9,101 bases of DNA. Origin: Rhodocyclaceae bacterium (GTDB taxonomy: Bacteria; Pseudomonadota; Gammaproteobacteria; Burkholderiales; Rhodocyclaceae). Of this stretch, positions 1 through 6,637 are shown one piece after another (positions within the stretch are counted from its first letter, which is position 1; the number at the start of each line of letters is the position of its first letter). The notes below the pieces were generated by a model. It had not been told where the DNA came from, ran no database searches, and saw nothing but the letters and a program-made list of their open reading frames with translations. Both the position numbers and the translations under genes were made by a program. The stretch covers positions 1 through 9,101 of the forward strand of contig JAUYFZ010000138.1 in the NCBI GenBank assembly GCA_030689585.1. The letters are read 5' to 3'.

Positions 1-51
1 GGGAGGCTGGGAGGGGGATGGGGTCGGTAGATGCCCTAAGTTTCATCATGC
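1..51 (-). repeat. Left copy of an inverted dispersed repeat, cut by the window edge
   Basis: The reverse complement of this stretch matches 8953-9003 at 49 of 51 positions, read directly by alignment. With one further mismatch the match extends about 5 bp inward. It is G-rich at the outer edge (gggaggctgggaggggg), which corresponds to the C-rich start of the palindromic element seen at the right end. The copy overlaps the 3' end of the neighbouring minus-strand gene and supplies its TGA stop (46-48) and a second in-frame TGA directly after it. The repeat probably continues to the left of base 1. Confidence 0.85.
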
Positions 52-285
52 AGGGTCTGCTTCGTGACCATGCGAGTTGGGTTGCTTTCGTGCCCAATCG
101 CCCATGACATCCGCAAAATGGCGTGCCGTGATCGGGTCAATATCAAAGATGGTAAAGCGTCGGCCTTCCCGAATGCGCAGGCGTAGCATGGGCATCCCCC
201 CCGCAGCAAATTCCATCTGCTGAAGTTCGATTTCCTGATTGCCCAAGGGCACCCGGAATTTGTCCAAGCTGGTTAATTTATCCAT
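46..285 (-). CDS. Small conserved-looking hypothetical protein, divergent from the dsr operon
   Basis: This gene encodes 79 residues beginning MDKLTSLDKFRVPLG and ending in a hydrophilic tail. I do not firmly recognise it. The sequence is charged and soluble-looking, with no signal peptide, no membrane segment and no cysteine. A central part (roughly residues 34-66) contains RLRIREGRRFTIFDIDPITA followed by an amphipathic stretch ending in DWARKQ, which suggests a small beta-alpha fold. It vaguely recalls a family of about 80-residue proteins of unknown function found in proteobacterial lithotrophs, but that is recall and not verified. No good Shine-Dalgarno is visible upstream of its ATG. 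It is transcribed away from dsrA across a 188-nt gap, so the two may share a control region. Its stop codon lies inside the left repeat, so the native C-terminus may have been altered by about two residues. Confidence 0.6.
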   Translation of the reverse strand: MDKLTSLDKFRVPLGNQEIELQQMEFAAGGMPMLRLRIREGRRFTIFDIDPITARHFADVMGDWARKQPNSHGHEADPA

Positions 286-321
286 ACCGCGTATCGTCGC
301 ATCGTCTGATGAGTGGCAACA

Positions 322-337
322 CTACCCGAACGGGTAG
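322..337. promoter_or_regulatory. Perfect short palindrome in the divergent dsr intergenic region
   Basis: CTACCCGAACGGGTAG has 7-bp perfect arms around AA. It lies between the divergent 79-residue gene and dsrA, about 140 nt upstream of the dsrA start, so it could be an operator for either gene. A second weaker inverted repeat follows at 345-359 (TACCT-accgg-AGGTA), and another at 423-438 (ACCCG-acgttg-CGGGT). The regulator is unknown and the role is inferred from position only. Confidence 0.3.
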
Positions 338-381
338 GGTGACTTACCTACCGGAGGTATGGCGCAGTGCTCGTGCCCTCC

Positions 382-396
382 TTAAGATTGTCTTAA
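382..396. promoter_or_regulatory. Inverted repeat upstream of dsrA, candidate operator
   Basis: TTAAGATTGTCTTAA has 6-bp perfect arms around TTG, about 80 nt before the dsrA ATG in an A/T-richer patch. It contains a TTGTCT hexamer (388-393) that could act as a -35 element, but no convincing -10 follows at 16-18 nt. I therefore do not call a promoter, only a possible protein-binding site. Confidence 0.3.
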
Positions 397-473
397 TCGA
401 AATTCAGGTTGCCTGCAATGTCACCCGACGTTGCGGGTTCCACTTCAACACAGCCCTAGATAGGAGACGTTTC

Positions 474-1742
474 ATGGTCAAGCCGATGCATCCCACCCCC
501 ATGCTGGACGAGCTCGAAAAAGGCCCTTGGCCGAGCTTTGTGACCGGTATCAAACGACTGGCAAAAGATAACAACATGGCGGTCGACCTGCTCGGTCAAC
601 TGGAACATTCCTACGAAACCCGCATGGGCCACTGGAAAGGCGGCACGCTCGGTGTCATAGGTTACGGGGGCGGCATCATCCCGCGCTTCTCAGAAATCAA
701 GAACCCGGACGGGGGCTATCGCTTTCCGGATGCGGGTGAATTCCACACGTTGCGCATCATGCCCGCCGCTGGTATGCACTACGACACCAACACGCTGCGT
801 CAGCTCTGCGATGTGTGGGTCAAGCATGGCTCCGGCCTTATCGCATTGCATGGTCAATCTGGCGACATCATGTTCCAGGGGGCCGACAGTGCCAGCGTTC
901 AAAAAGCCTTCGATGAATTCAATGAAATGGGCTTCGATTTAGGCGGTGCGGGTCCCGCTCTGCGCACTTCCGCGTCCTGCATTGGTGCTGCACGCTGCGA
1001 ACAGTCCTGTTTCGATGAGGCCAAAGTACATCACCTCGTGATCAACGAGTTCCTAGATGAGCTACACCGTCCTGCCCTCCCCTACAAGTTCAAGTTCAAG
1101 TTTTCCGGTTGCCCGAACGACTGCACGAACTCGATTCAGCGTTCCGACTTCGCCACCATCGGCACTTGGCGCGACAATATCCAGACAGATGACGCAATGG
1201 GCCAGACATGGTTCGCAAAACACGGGGTCAACGAGCTGGTCAATGATGTCATCGGCATGTGTCCCACCCGCGCCCTCCAGCTCAAGGCGACCAAGGATGT
1301 CAAGAAGTCCGCCGAAATCTCTAGCCTGACACTGGACGGCAGTCAATCTCTGGAAATCGACAACAAGAGCTGTGTGCGCTGTATGCACTGCGTCAACGTG
1401 ATGACAGGAGCTTTGGCTCCCGGCAAAGACAAAGGGGTCTGCATCCTGATCGGCGGTAAGAGCGTGCTAAAAATCGGGGCTTCCATGGGAACCGTCGTTG
1501 TCCCCTTCATGAAACTCGATTCGGATGAGGACTACGAAAACTACCTCGATCTTTGTCATCGCGTCATGGATTTCTTCGCTGATAACGCGCTAGAGCATGA
1601 GCGCACCGGTGAAATGATTGACCGCATTGGCTTGGCCTCCTTCTTGGAAGGCATTGAAGTCGACGTGGATGCCAACATGATCAATCGTCCGCGAATGAAT
1701 CCCTACGTCAACATGGCTGACTGGCCCGTAGCGGCTGCTTAA
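474..1742 (+). CDS. dsrA: Dissimilatory sulfite reductase, alpha subunit (reverse type)
   Basis: This is the alpha subunit of the cytoplasmic alpha2beta2 siroheme sulfite reductase. In sulfur oxidisers the enzyme runs in reverse, oxidising DsrC-bound sulfur to sulfite. The protein has 422 residues, normal for DsrA. The siroheme/[4Fe-4S] cysteines are present as Cys169-x5-Cys175 (CIGAARC) and Cys213-x3-Cys217 (CPNDC). A ferredoxin insert carries Cys300-x2-Cys303-x2-Cys306, with Cys263 (MCPTRAL) the likely fourth ligand. The frame is open 55 codons further upstream, to 309. I chose the ATG at 474 because it has a good ribosome binding site (AGGAGA at 462-467, 6 nt away) and gives the family N-terminus (TPMLDELEKGPWPSF). 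It is the first gene of the operon, and dsrB follows after 26 nt. Confidence 0.97.
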   Translation: MVKPMHPTPMLDELEKGPWPSFVTGIKRLAKDNNMAVDLLGQLEHSYETRMGHWKGGTLGVIGYGGGIIPRFSEIKNPDGGYRFPDAGEFHTLRIMPAAGMHYDTNTLRQLCDVWVKHGSGLIALHGQSGDIMFQGADSASVQKAFDEFNEMGFDLGGAGPALRTSASCIGAARCEQSCFDEAKVHHLVINEFLDELHRPALPYKFKFKFSGCPNDCTNSIQRSDFATIGTWRDNIQTDDAMGQTWFAKHGVNELVNDVIGMCPTRALQLKATKDVKKSAEISSLTLDGSQSLEIDNKSCVRCMHCVNVMTGALAPGKDKGVCILIGGKSVLKIGASMGTVVVPFMKLDSDEDYENYLDLCHRVMDFFADNALEHERTGEMIDRIGLASFLEGIEVDVDANMINRPRMNPYVNMADWPVAAA

Positions 1743-1768
1743 TCACACGCACAGGAGAATACATAAAA

Positions 1769-2857
1769 ATGTCTCAACCTCAATCCGCAGCAGCCCCTGT
1801 CCGCAAGCCTGTTGAAGGCTTTCTCGACAACAAGAAATTTCTGCACCCGAAATTTGCTGCCAACTACGGCAACTGGAAGACGCATGACCGTCCGCGTCCC
1901 GGTGTGTTGCACCACGTTTCCAAAACCGGCGACGAAGTTTGGTCGATTAAATGTGGCACACAGCGACAAATGGATCACTACACGGTTCGCAACCTGTGCG
2001 ACATCGCCGATAGCCACGGTGAGGGCTTTATGCGCTTCACCATGCGCTCATGCGTCGAGTTTCCGGTGTCCACAGAAGCCAAAGTCGCCCCACTGATCGC
2101 CGAGCTGGAGAAAAACGGCTTCCCAGTCGGCGGCACGGGTAACTCAGTCTCCATGGTTGCTCACACGCAAGGCTGGTTGCACTGCGACATTCCCGGCACC
2201 GATGCGTCAGGGGTCGTCAAATCCATGATGGACGATCTGATTGATGAGTTTAGGCATGAAAACATGCCCAACCGCGTCAAGTTATCTACCTCCTGCTGCG
2301 AGATCAACTGCGGCGGTCAAGCTGACATCGCCGTGGTGGTGCAATACACCAAGCCCCCGAAGATCAATCACGATCTCGTGTCTGCCATTTGCGAACGTCC
2401 CACGGTCGTGGCCCGTTGCCCGGTGGCCGCCATCCGTCCGACCATCATCAATGGCAAGCCGTCCCTCGAAGTCGACGAAAAGAAATGCGTCTGCTGCGGA
2501 GCCTGCTTCCCTCCCTGCCCCCCCATGCAGATCAACGATCCCGATGCCAACAAGATCGCCATCTGGGTCGGCGGCAAGAACTCCAACGCCCGTAGCAAGC
2601 CGACCTTCCACAAACTGGTGGCCGCTGGCCTGCCCAACAACGCACCGCGCTGGCCTGAAGTCAATGCCGTCGTTCGCAGAATCCTCATGGCTTACAAAGC
2701 GGATGGTCGTCCTTGGGAGCGTATGGGGGAATGGATTGACCGTATCGGCTGGCCGGCATTCTTCGAGAAGACCGATCTGCCCTTCACCAAGCACATGATC
2801 GATGACTGGCGCGGTGGTCGGGTAAACCTCAACGCCTCTACGCACCTCCACTTCTGA
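1769..2857 (+). CDS. dsrB: Dissimilatory sulfite reductase, beta subunit (reverse type)
   Basis: This subunit partners DsrA and carries the catalytically active siroheme and its coupled [4Fe-4S] cluster. It has 362 residues, a usual length. Cluster ligands are Cys139 (HCDIP) and the CCEINC motif at Cys176, Cys177 and Cys181. The spacing (37, 38 and 42 residues) is the same as I recall for Desulfovibrio DsrB. A ferredoxin domain follows, with Cys240-x2-Cys243-x2-Cys246-x3-Cys250-Pro, preceded by RCPVAAIRP. AGGAGA at 1753-1758 lies 10 nt before the ATG. The C-terminus (DDWRGGRVNL...) is of the DsrB type. Nothing is broken or missing. Whether the enzyme is oxidative is decided by context and phylogeny, not by these motifs. 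Confidence 0.97.
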   Translation: MSQPQSAAAPVRKPVEGFLDNKKFLHPKFAANYGNWKTHDRPRPGVLHHVSKTGDEVWSIKCGTQRQMDHYTVRNLCDIADSHGEGFMRFTMRSCVEFPVSTEAKVAPLIAELEKNGFPVGGTGNSVSMVAHTQGWLHCDIPGTDASGVVKSMMDDLIDEFRHENMPNRVKLSTSCCEINCGGQADIAVVVQYTKPPKINHDLVSAICERPTVVARCPVAAIRPTIINGKPSLEVDEKKCVCCGACFPPCPPMQINDPDANKIAIWVGGKNSNARSKPTFHKLVAAGLPNNAPRWPEVNAVVRRILMAYKADGRPWERMGEWIDRIGWPAFFEKTDLPFTKHMIDDWRGGRVNLNASTHLHF

Positions 2858-2881
2858 ACTCATTTTCCAAAGAGTGCATCC

Positions 2882-3274
2882 ATGATCTTTTCAATACTCG
2901 TCAACGAAGGCCCGTATCAGCATCAGGCTTCGGACACCGCTTTCAACTTTGCGAAAACCGTCCTATCCAAGGGCCACACCATTTTCCGCGTGTTTTTCTA
3001 TCACGACGGCGTTAACAATGGCACGCGTTTAACCACGCCGCCTCAAGATGATCGCAACGTCATCGCCAAATGGACGAAACTGGCCCAGGACAGCGAACTC
3101 GATATGGTTGTCTGCGTCGCTGCGGCACAACGCAGGGGCATCGTCGATGAAGGGGAAGCCAAGCGCAACGGCAAAGATGCCACTAACCTAGCCCCGGGAT
3201 TTCGTATCTCTGGTCTCGGTCAGTTGATCGAAGCCGGTATTCAATCTGACCGCATAGTCACATTCGGCGATTAA
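2882..3274 (+). CDS. dsrE: DsrE sulfur-transfer subunit
   Basis: DsrE is the sulfur-carrying subunit of the soluble DsrE2F2H2 complex, which receives persulfide sulfur and passes it to DsrC. It is homologous to TusD of the tRNA thiolation relay. The protein has 130 residues with a DsrE/F fold. The active cysteine is Cys78 (VVCVAAAQRRG), the same position as the essential Cys78 of A. vinosum DsrE. Downstream are NLAPGFRISGLGQLIEA and a final TFGD, both typical of the family. The ribosome binding site is weak (AAAGAG before gtgcatcc). It begins 24 nt after dsrB. The dsrEFH set is absent from classical sulfate reducers, so it marks the operon as oxidative. Confidence 0.96.
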   Translation: MIFSILVNEGPYQHQASDTAFNFAKTVLSKGHTIFRVFFYHDGVNNGTRLTTPPQDDRNVIAKWTKLAQDSELDMVVCVAAAQRRGIVDEGEAKRNGKDATNLAPGFRISGLGQLIEAGIQSDRIVTFGD

Positions 3275-3285
3275 GGGGACGAACA

Positions 3286-3648
3286 ATGACTATTAAAAAA
3301 TTTATGTTCGTCAACCGCAAGGCACCTTACGGAACGATCTACGCGCTGGAATCCTTGGAAGTTGTCTTAATCGGTGCGGCCTTCGAGCAGGATGTCTCCA
3401 TGGCCTTCACGGATGACGGCGTCTATCAACTCAAAAAAGGACAAAACACCAAGGCCATCGGGATCAAAGGTTTCGAAAAAACCTACGGCGCATTGGAAGA
3501 TTACGATGTCACCAAGCTGTATGTCGATCAGGAATCCCTGACGGCTCGCGGATTGACCGCCGAAGATCTGTGCGTGCCTGTCGAAGTTGTCTCGCGTGCC
3601 GAACTCGGCAAACACATGGAGGCGCAGGACGTTGTCCTGTCGTTCTAA
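3286..3648 (+). CDS. dsrF: DsrF sulfur-relay subunit
   Basis: DsrF is the structural partner of DsrE and DsrH in the sulfur-relay hexamer, and is homologous to TusC. The protein has 120 residues. It shows KKFMFVNRKAPYGTIYALES at the N-terminus, then EVVLIGAAFEQDVSMAFTDD and QLKKGQ, all standard for the family. A single cysteine near the end (DLCVPVEVV) is not a known active residue, as expected for a non-catalytic subunit. AAGGGGA lies just before the start, overlapping the gap after dsrE (11 nt), so translation is probably coupled. Confidence 0.95.
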   Translation: MTIKKFMFVNRKAPYGTIYALESLEVVLIGAAFEQDVSMAFTDDGVYQLKKGQNTKAIGIKGFEKTYGALEDYDVTKLYVDQESLTARGLTAEDLCVPVEVVSRAELGKHMEAQDVVLSF

Positions 3649-3660
3649 GGAAGAAACCAC

Positions 3661-3957
3661 ATGTTAAATATCATCAATAAAACTCCCTGGGATCGGCCCG
3701 CACTGGATGCCGCCCTGCAATGCGCCGATGGCGGTTCCATTCTTCTGATCGAAGATGGTGTCTATGCGGCCACCCGTGGCAGTGCCTCCGAAGCTCGTCT
3801 TAAGGATGCCATGGGACGTTTGAAAATCTACGCACTCGGCCCTGATCTGGAAGCCAGAGGTGTCGCTGATCGGCTCACCGAAGGTGTCACCGTCGTTGGT
3901 TATGACGGCTTCGTTGATCTCGTCGCTGAAAACAAAACCTGCCAGTCCTGGCTCTAA
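3661..3957 (+). CDS. dsrH: DsrH sulfur-relay subunit
   Basis: DsrH is the third subunit of the DsrEFH hexamer, homologous to TusB. The protein has 98 residues. The conserved cysteine is Cys21 (ALQC), matching Cys20 of A. vinosum DsrH within one position. It is followed by the family motif GGSILLIEDGVYAA. The end (CQSWL) resembles the usual aromatic C-terminus. A good ribosome binding site (AAGGAAG) lies in the 12-nt gap after dsrF. Confidence 0.95.
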   Translation: MLNIINKTPWDRPALDAALQCADGGSILLIEDGVYAATRGSASEARLKDAMGRLKIYALGPDLEARGVADRLTEGVTVVGYDGFVDLVAENKTCQSWL

Positions 3958-3982
3958 CCCACCCTAAACAAGGAGAAACAAC

Positions 3983-4315
3983 ATGGGATTTGAAGTTAAC
4001 GGTAAAACCTACGAAACCGACGAAGAAGGTTATCTGGTCAACATCACCGACTGGGATGAAGCGGCAGGGGGAGAACTGGCCAAGCAAGAAGGCATCCCCA
4101 TGTCTGAAAGTCATTGGGAAGTCGTCAACTTCCTGCGCGACTACTACAGCGAGTTCCAAATCGCCCCAGCGGTGCGCGTGCTAACCAAAGCCATCGGCAA
4201 AAAGCTCGGACCAGAAAAAGGCAACAGCCAGTATCTGTATGAACTGTTCCCCTATGGCCCGGCCAAACAAGCTTGCAAAATTGCAGGTCTGCCGAAGCCC
4301 ACTGGTTGTATTTGA
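3983..4315 (+). CDS. dsrC: DsrC sulfur carrier protein
   Basis: DsrC is the small sulfur carrier (TusE/DsrC family). It accepts sulfur from DsrEFH on its C-terminal cysteine and presents it to DsrAB. Its disulfide/trisulfide form is handled by the DsrMKJOP complex. The protein has 110 residues and is complete. The swinging C-terminal arm contains both redox cysteines, Cys98 (KQACKIAGLPKP) and the penultimate Cys109 (TGCI), 11 residues apart. This marks a true DsrC rather than TusE, which has only the last cysteine. The ribosome binding site is strong (AAGGAGAAA), fitting a protein needed in high amounts. Confidence 0.97.
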   Translation: MGFEVNGKTYETDEEGYLVNITDWDEAAGGELAKQEGIPMSESHWEVVNFLRDYYSEFQIAPAVRVLTKAIGKKLGPEKGNSQYLYELFPYGPAKQACKIAGLPKPTGCI

Positions 4316-4346
4316 GACCCTGCGTCTAGCCCACTAGCGAACCTCC

Positions 4347-5072
4347 ATGAACATTCTCATCGCGATTCTGTTCTACGCCGCCACCGCGATCTTTGTCATC
4401 GGTTTGATGATAAAGATCGTCGAGTTCGCACGCACGCCGGCCCCATTGTTGATCCCGACCACACCGGGGCCTACGACAGCCAGTGGTGTTGTTTTCCGGA
4501 TGTTCCGCGAAGTCGTGTTCTTTGAAAGCCTCTTCAAAGGCAGTCTCTGGATATGGGCATTCGGTGCCATGTTCCATTTTGGCCTGGCTTTAGTGGTGGT
4601 GCGTCACCTGCGGTATTTCGTCGAACCCGTCTGGACATGGGTCGCCATTCTCCAGCCCTTCGGCATGTATGCAGGTTTTCTCATGGTCGCTGGTTTGGGC
4701 GGGCTGATGGCACGACGCATTCTGGTTGAACGCATTCGTTATATTTCAACGCCCTCGGATCACCTGATGTTGGTTCTGTTGCTTCTGATTGGATTAACAG
4801 GATTAGGCATGAAGTTCTTCATGCACACGGACATTGTGGCCGTGAAAGCATTCTTCATTGGTCTGATGTGTGGCGACATTCAGCCGTTGCCTGTCCATCC
4901 AGGACTCTATATTCATCTGTTATCCGTCGCGGTTCTGATGATCGTGTTTCCCTTCAGCAAACTGCTGCACGCACCGGGCATCTTCTTTAGCCCCACTCGC
5001 AATCAAATCGACAATCCGCGAGAGAAGCGTCATATCGCCCCTTGGGCGGCTGCATTGGAGGCGAAAAACTAA
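4347..5072 (+). CDS. dsrM: DsrM membrane cytochrome b subunit of DsrMKJOP
   Basis: DsrM is the NarI-like integral membrane diheme cytochrome b that exchanges electrons between the quinone pool and DsrK. The protein has 241 residues with five hydrophobic helices, roughly residues 3-25, 68-88, 98-121, 138-156 and 186-206. Histidines that could bind heme include His77, His87, His139, His190 and His208. The start is fixed by an in-frame TAG four codons upstream (4335-4337). No Shine-Dalgarno sequence is visible in the 31-nt gap after dsrC (tagcgaacctcc precedes ATG), unlike most of its neighbours. It ends one base before dsrK, and the dsrK ribosome binding site (GGAGG, 5057-5061) lies inside its last codons. 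Confidence 0.94.
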   Translation: MNILIAILFYAATAIFVIGLMIKIVEFARTPAPLLIPTTPGPTTASGVVFRMFREVVFFESLFKGSLWIWAFGAMFHFGLALVVVRHLRYFVEPVWTWVAILQPFGMYAGFLMVAGLGGLMARRILVERIRYISTPSDHLMLVLLLLIGLTGLGMKFFMHTDIVAVKAFFIGLMCGDIQPLPVHPGLYIHLLSVAVLMIVFPFSKLLHAPGIFFSPTRNQIDNPREKRHIAPWAAALEAKN

Positions 5073-5073
5073 C

Positions 5074-6615
5074 ATGGCCGGTCCAGACATCAAGGCTCCC
5101 GCCTACCGCACGATCCCCATCATTCCGGCCCTTCAACCGGATTCAATGGCGCATCTCAAGTGTTATGTCGCCAAAGAGAACATTCAAGAAGCCTTGGGTT
5201 TCAAGGGCAAGTTGTCGGACAACTGGCAGGAAACCCACGATGCGGTCATCGCCCGTATGGGTGAACTGCTTAAAAAATACCGCTCACTGCGCGTCTTCAT
5301 GGATTCCTGTGTCCATTGCGGTTCCTGCACCGATAAATGCCACAATTTCATTGGCACGGGCGATCCCAAAAACATGCCCGTGGCACGTCAAGACTTGTTG
5401 CGCTCGGTGTATCGTCGCTATTTCACCGTCGCAGGAAAATTATTTCCTGCTCTCGTCGGCGCACGCGATTTAACCCGCGAAGTACTCGACGAGTGGTACA
5501 ACTATTTCTGGCAATGCACAGAATGCCGTCGCTGCTCGGTCTTCTGTCCCTACGGAATTGACACCGCCGAGATCACCATGGCCGCCCGCGAACTCCTCGA
5601 TTTCGTCGGCTACGGTCAAAAATACTCCAATGAAATCATTGGCAAGGTTCACAAAATTGGCAACAACCTAGGGCTTCCCGGTCCAGCGTTGCTCGATACC
5701 TTGCAAGGTCTCGAAGAAGATGTCAAAGACGAAACCGGTTTTGATGTCAGGTTCCCGTTGGATGTTTACGGGGCGGAAGTGCTCTTTGTGACTCCTTCTG
5801 CGGACTTCTTTGCAGAACCCCATATCGAAAGCACCATCGGCTACGGCAAAGTGTTCCATGCGGCAGGCATATCGTGGACGATGTCCACCAAAGCGTCTGA
5901 AGCCGGAAACTTTGGCATGTTCATTGGTAGTTACGATCAGCTCCGAAAAGTAGCCATGCGTGTTCGTGAAGCCGCACTGGAGCTTGGTGTCAAACGCATT
6001 GTCGTTGGTGAATGTGGTCATGCTTGGCGTGTTGCTTATGCCTTCTGGAATACATTGACCGGCATTGGAGCCGGTGCTAAAGACCCTTTTGCCATCGAAC
6101 TACAAAAGCAACTGGATCATCGCTACAAGCAACCGACTCACATTTGCGAATTCACGTGGGATCTGATCCAGCAGGGTCGACTTAAATTCGATAAAGAAGC
6201 CAATGATCATCGCATCATTACCTTCCATGACTCCTGTAACGTTGCCCGTGGTTCGCGCATGGGTGATTACGCGGGCGGTCAATTCGAGATTCCGCGTCAT
6301 GTCATTCGAGCGGTCGCCAACAATTTTCACGATATGGCCCCAGAAACCATCGGTGAGAAGACATTCTGCTGTGGGGGAGGCGGTGGTGTATTGAATGACG
6401 AACTCATCGAACTGCGTGTAAAAGGTGCGCTTCCCCGCATGGAAGCCCTCCAACGCGTGGTTGACGATCACGGGGTCAATTTCATGGCACTCATCTGCGC
6501 TATCTGCAAAGCACAATTTTCCAAGGTCGTCCCCTACTACGGATTCAAGAGCGGCATGATTGGCGGAGTCCATCAACTCGTCAGCACAGCCATCAAACTC
6601 GGCAACGAACAGTAA
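5074..6615 (+). CDS. dsrK: DsrK heterodisulfide-reductase-like Fe-S subunit
   Basis: DsrK is the HdrD-like cytoplasmic subunit of DsrMKJOP, thought to carry out the thiol/disulfide chemistry with DsrC. The protein has 513 residues, normal length. Two [4Fe-4S] ferredoxin motifs are seen: Cys79, 82, 85 and 89 (CVHCGSCTDKC), and Cys148, 151, 154 and 158 (CTECRRCSVFCP). Cysteines of the CCG-type domain follow: Cys314 (GECGHAW), Cys388 (HDSCNVARG), Cys432-Cys433 (FCCGGGGG) and Cys475/Cys478 (CAICK). These are expected to hold the special catalytic cluster. There is no signal peptide or membrane segment. It starts one base after dsrM, so the two are likely translationally coupled, as suits subunits that bind each other. 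Confidence 0.96.
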   Translation: MAGPDIKAPAYRTIPIIPALQPDSMAHLKCYVAKENIQEALGFKGKLSDNWQETHDAVIARMGELLKKYRSLRVFMDSCVHCGSCTDKCHNFIGTGDPKNMPVARQDLLRSVYRRYFTVAGKLFPALVGARDLTREVLDEWYNYFWQCTECRRCSVFCPYGIDTAEITMAARELLDFVGYGQKYSNEIIGKVHKIGNNLGLPGPALLDTLQGLEEDVKDETGFDVRFPLDVYGAEVLFVTPSADFFAEPHIESTIGYGKVFHAAGISWTMSTKASEAGNFGMFIGSYDQLRKVAMRVREAALELGVKRIVVGECGHAWRVAYAFWNTLTGIGAGAKDPFAIELQKQLDHRYKQPTHICEFTWDLIQQGRLKFDKEANDHRIITFHDSCNVARGSRMGDYAGGQFEIPRHVIRAVANNFHDMAPETIGEKTFCCGGGGGVLNDELIELRVKGALPRMEALQRVVDDHGVNFMALICAICKAQFSKVVPYYGFKSGMIGGVHQLVSTAIKLGNEQ

Positions 6616-6637
6616 ATAAAATACGGAGAAACAATCC

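Noticed and set aside
388..416. Sigma-70 promoter built on TTGTCT
   Set aside because: The bases at the expected -10 distance (gcctgc) do not resemble TATAAT, so only a possible binding site is reported.
309..473. Upstream extension of dsrA giving a 477-residue protein
   Set aside because: The extension has no family similarity and no ribosome binding site. The ATG at 474 has AGGAGA at proper distance and gives the standard DsrA N-terminus.
2241..2863. Overlapping frames on both strands within dsrB (185 and 193 codons)
   Set aside because: They are shadow frames of dsrB with low-complexity Pro/Ser or Gly/Val-rich products and no start signals.
4316..4346. Possible terminator between dsrC and dsrM
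   Set aside because: No stable hairpin or T-run is visible in the 31-nt gap.
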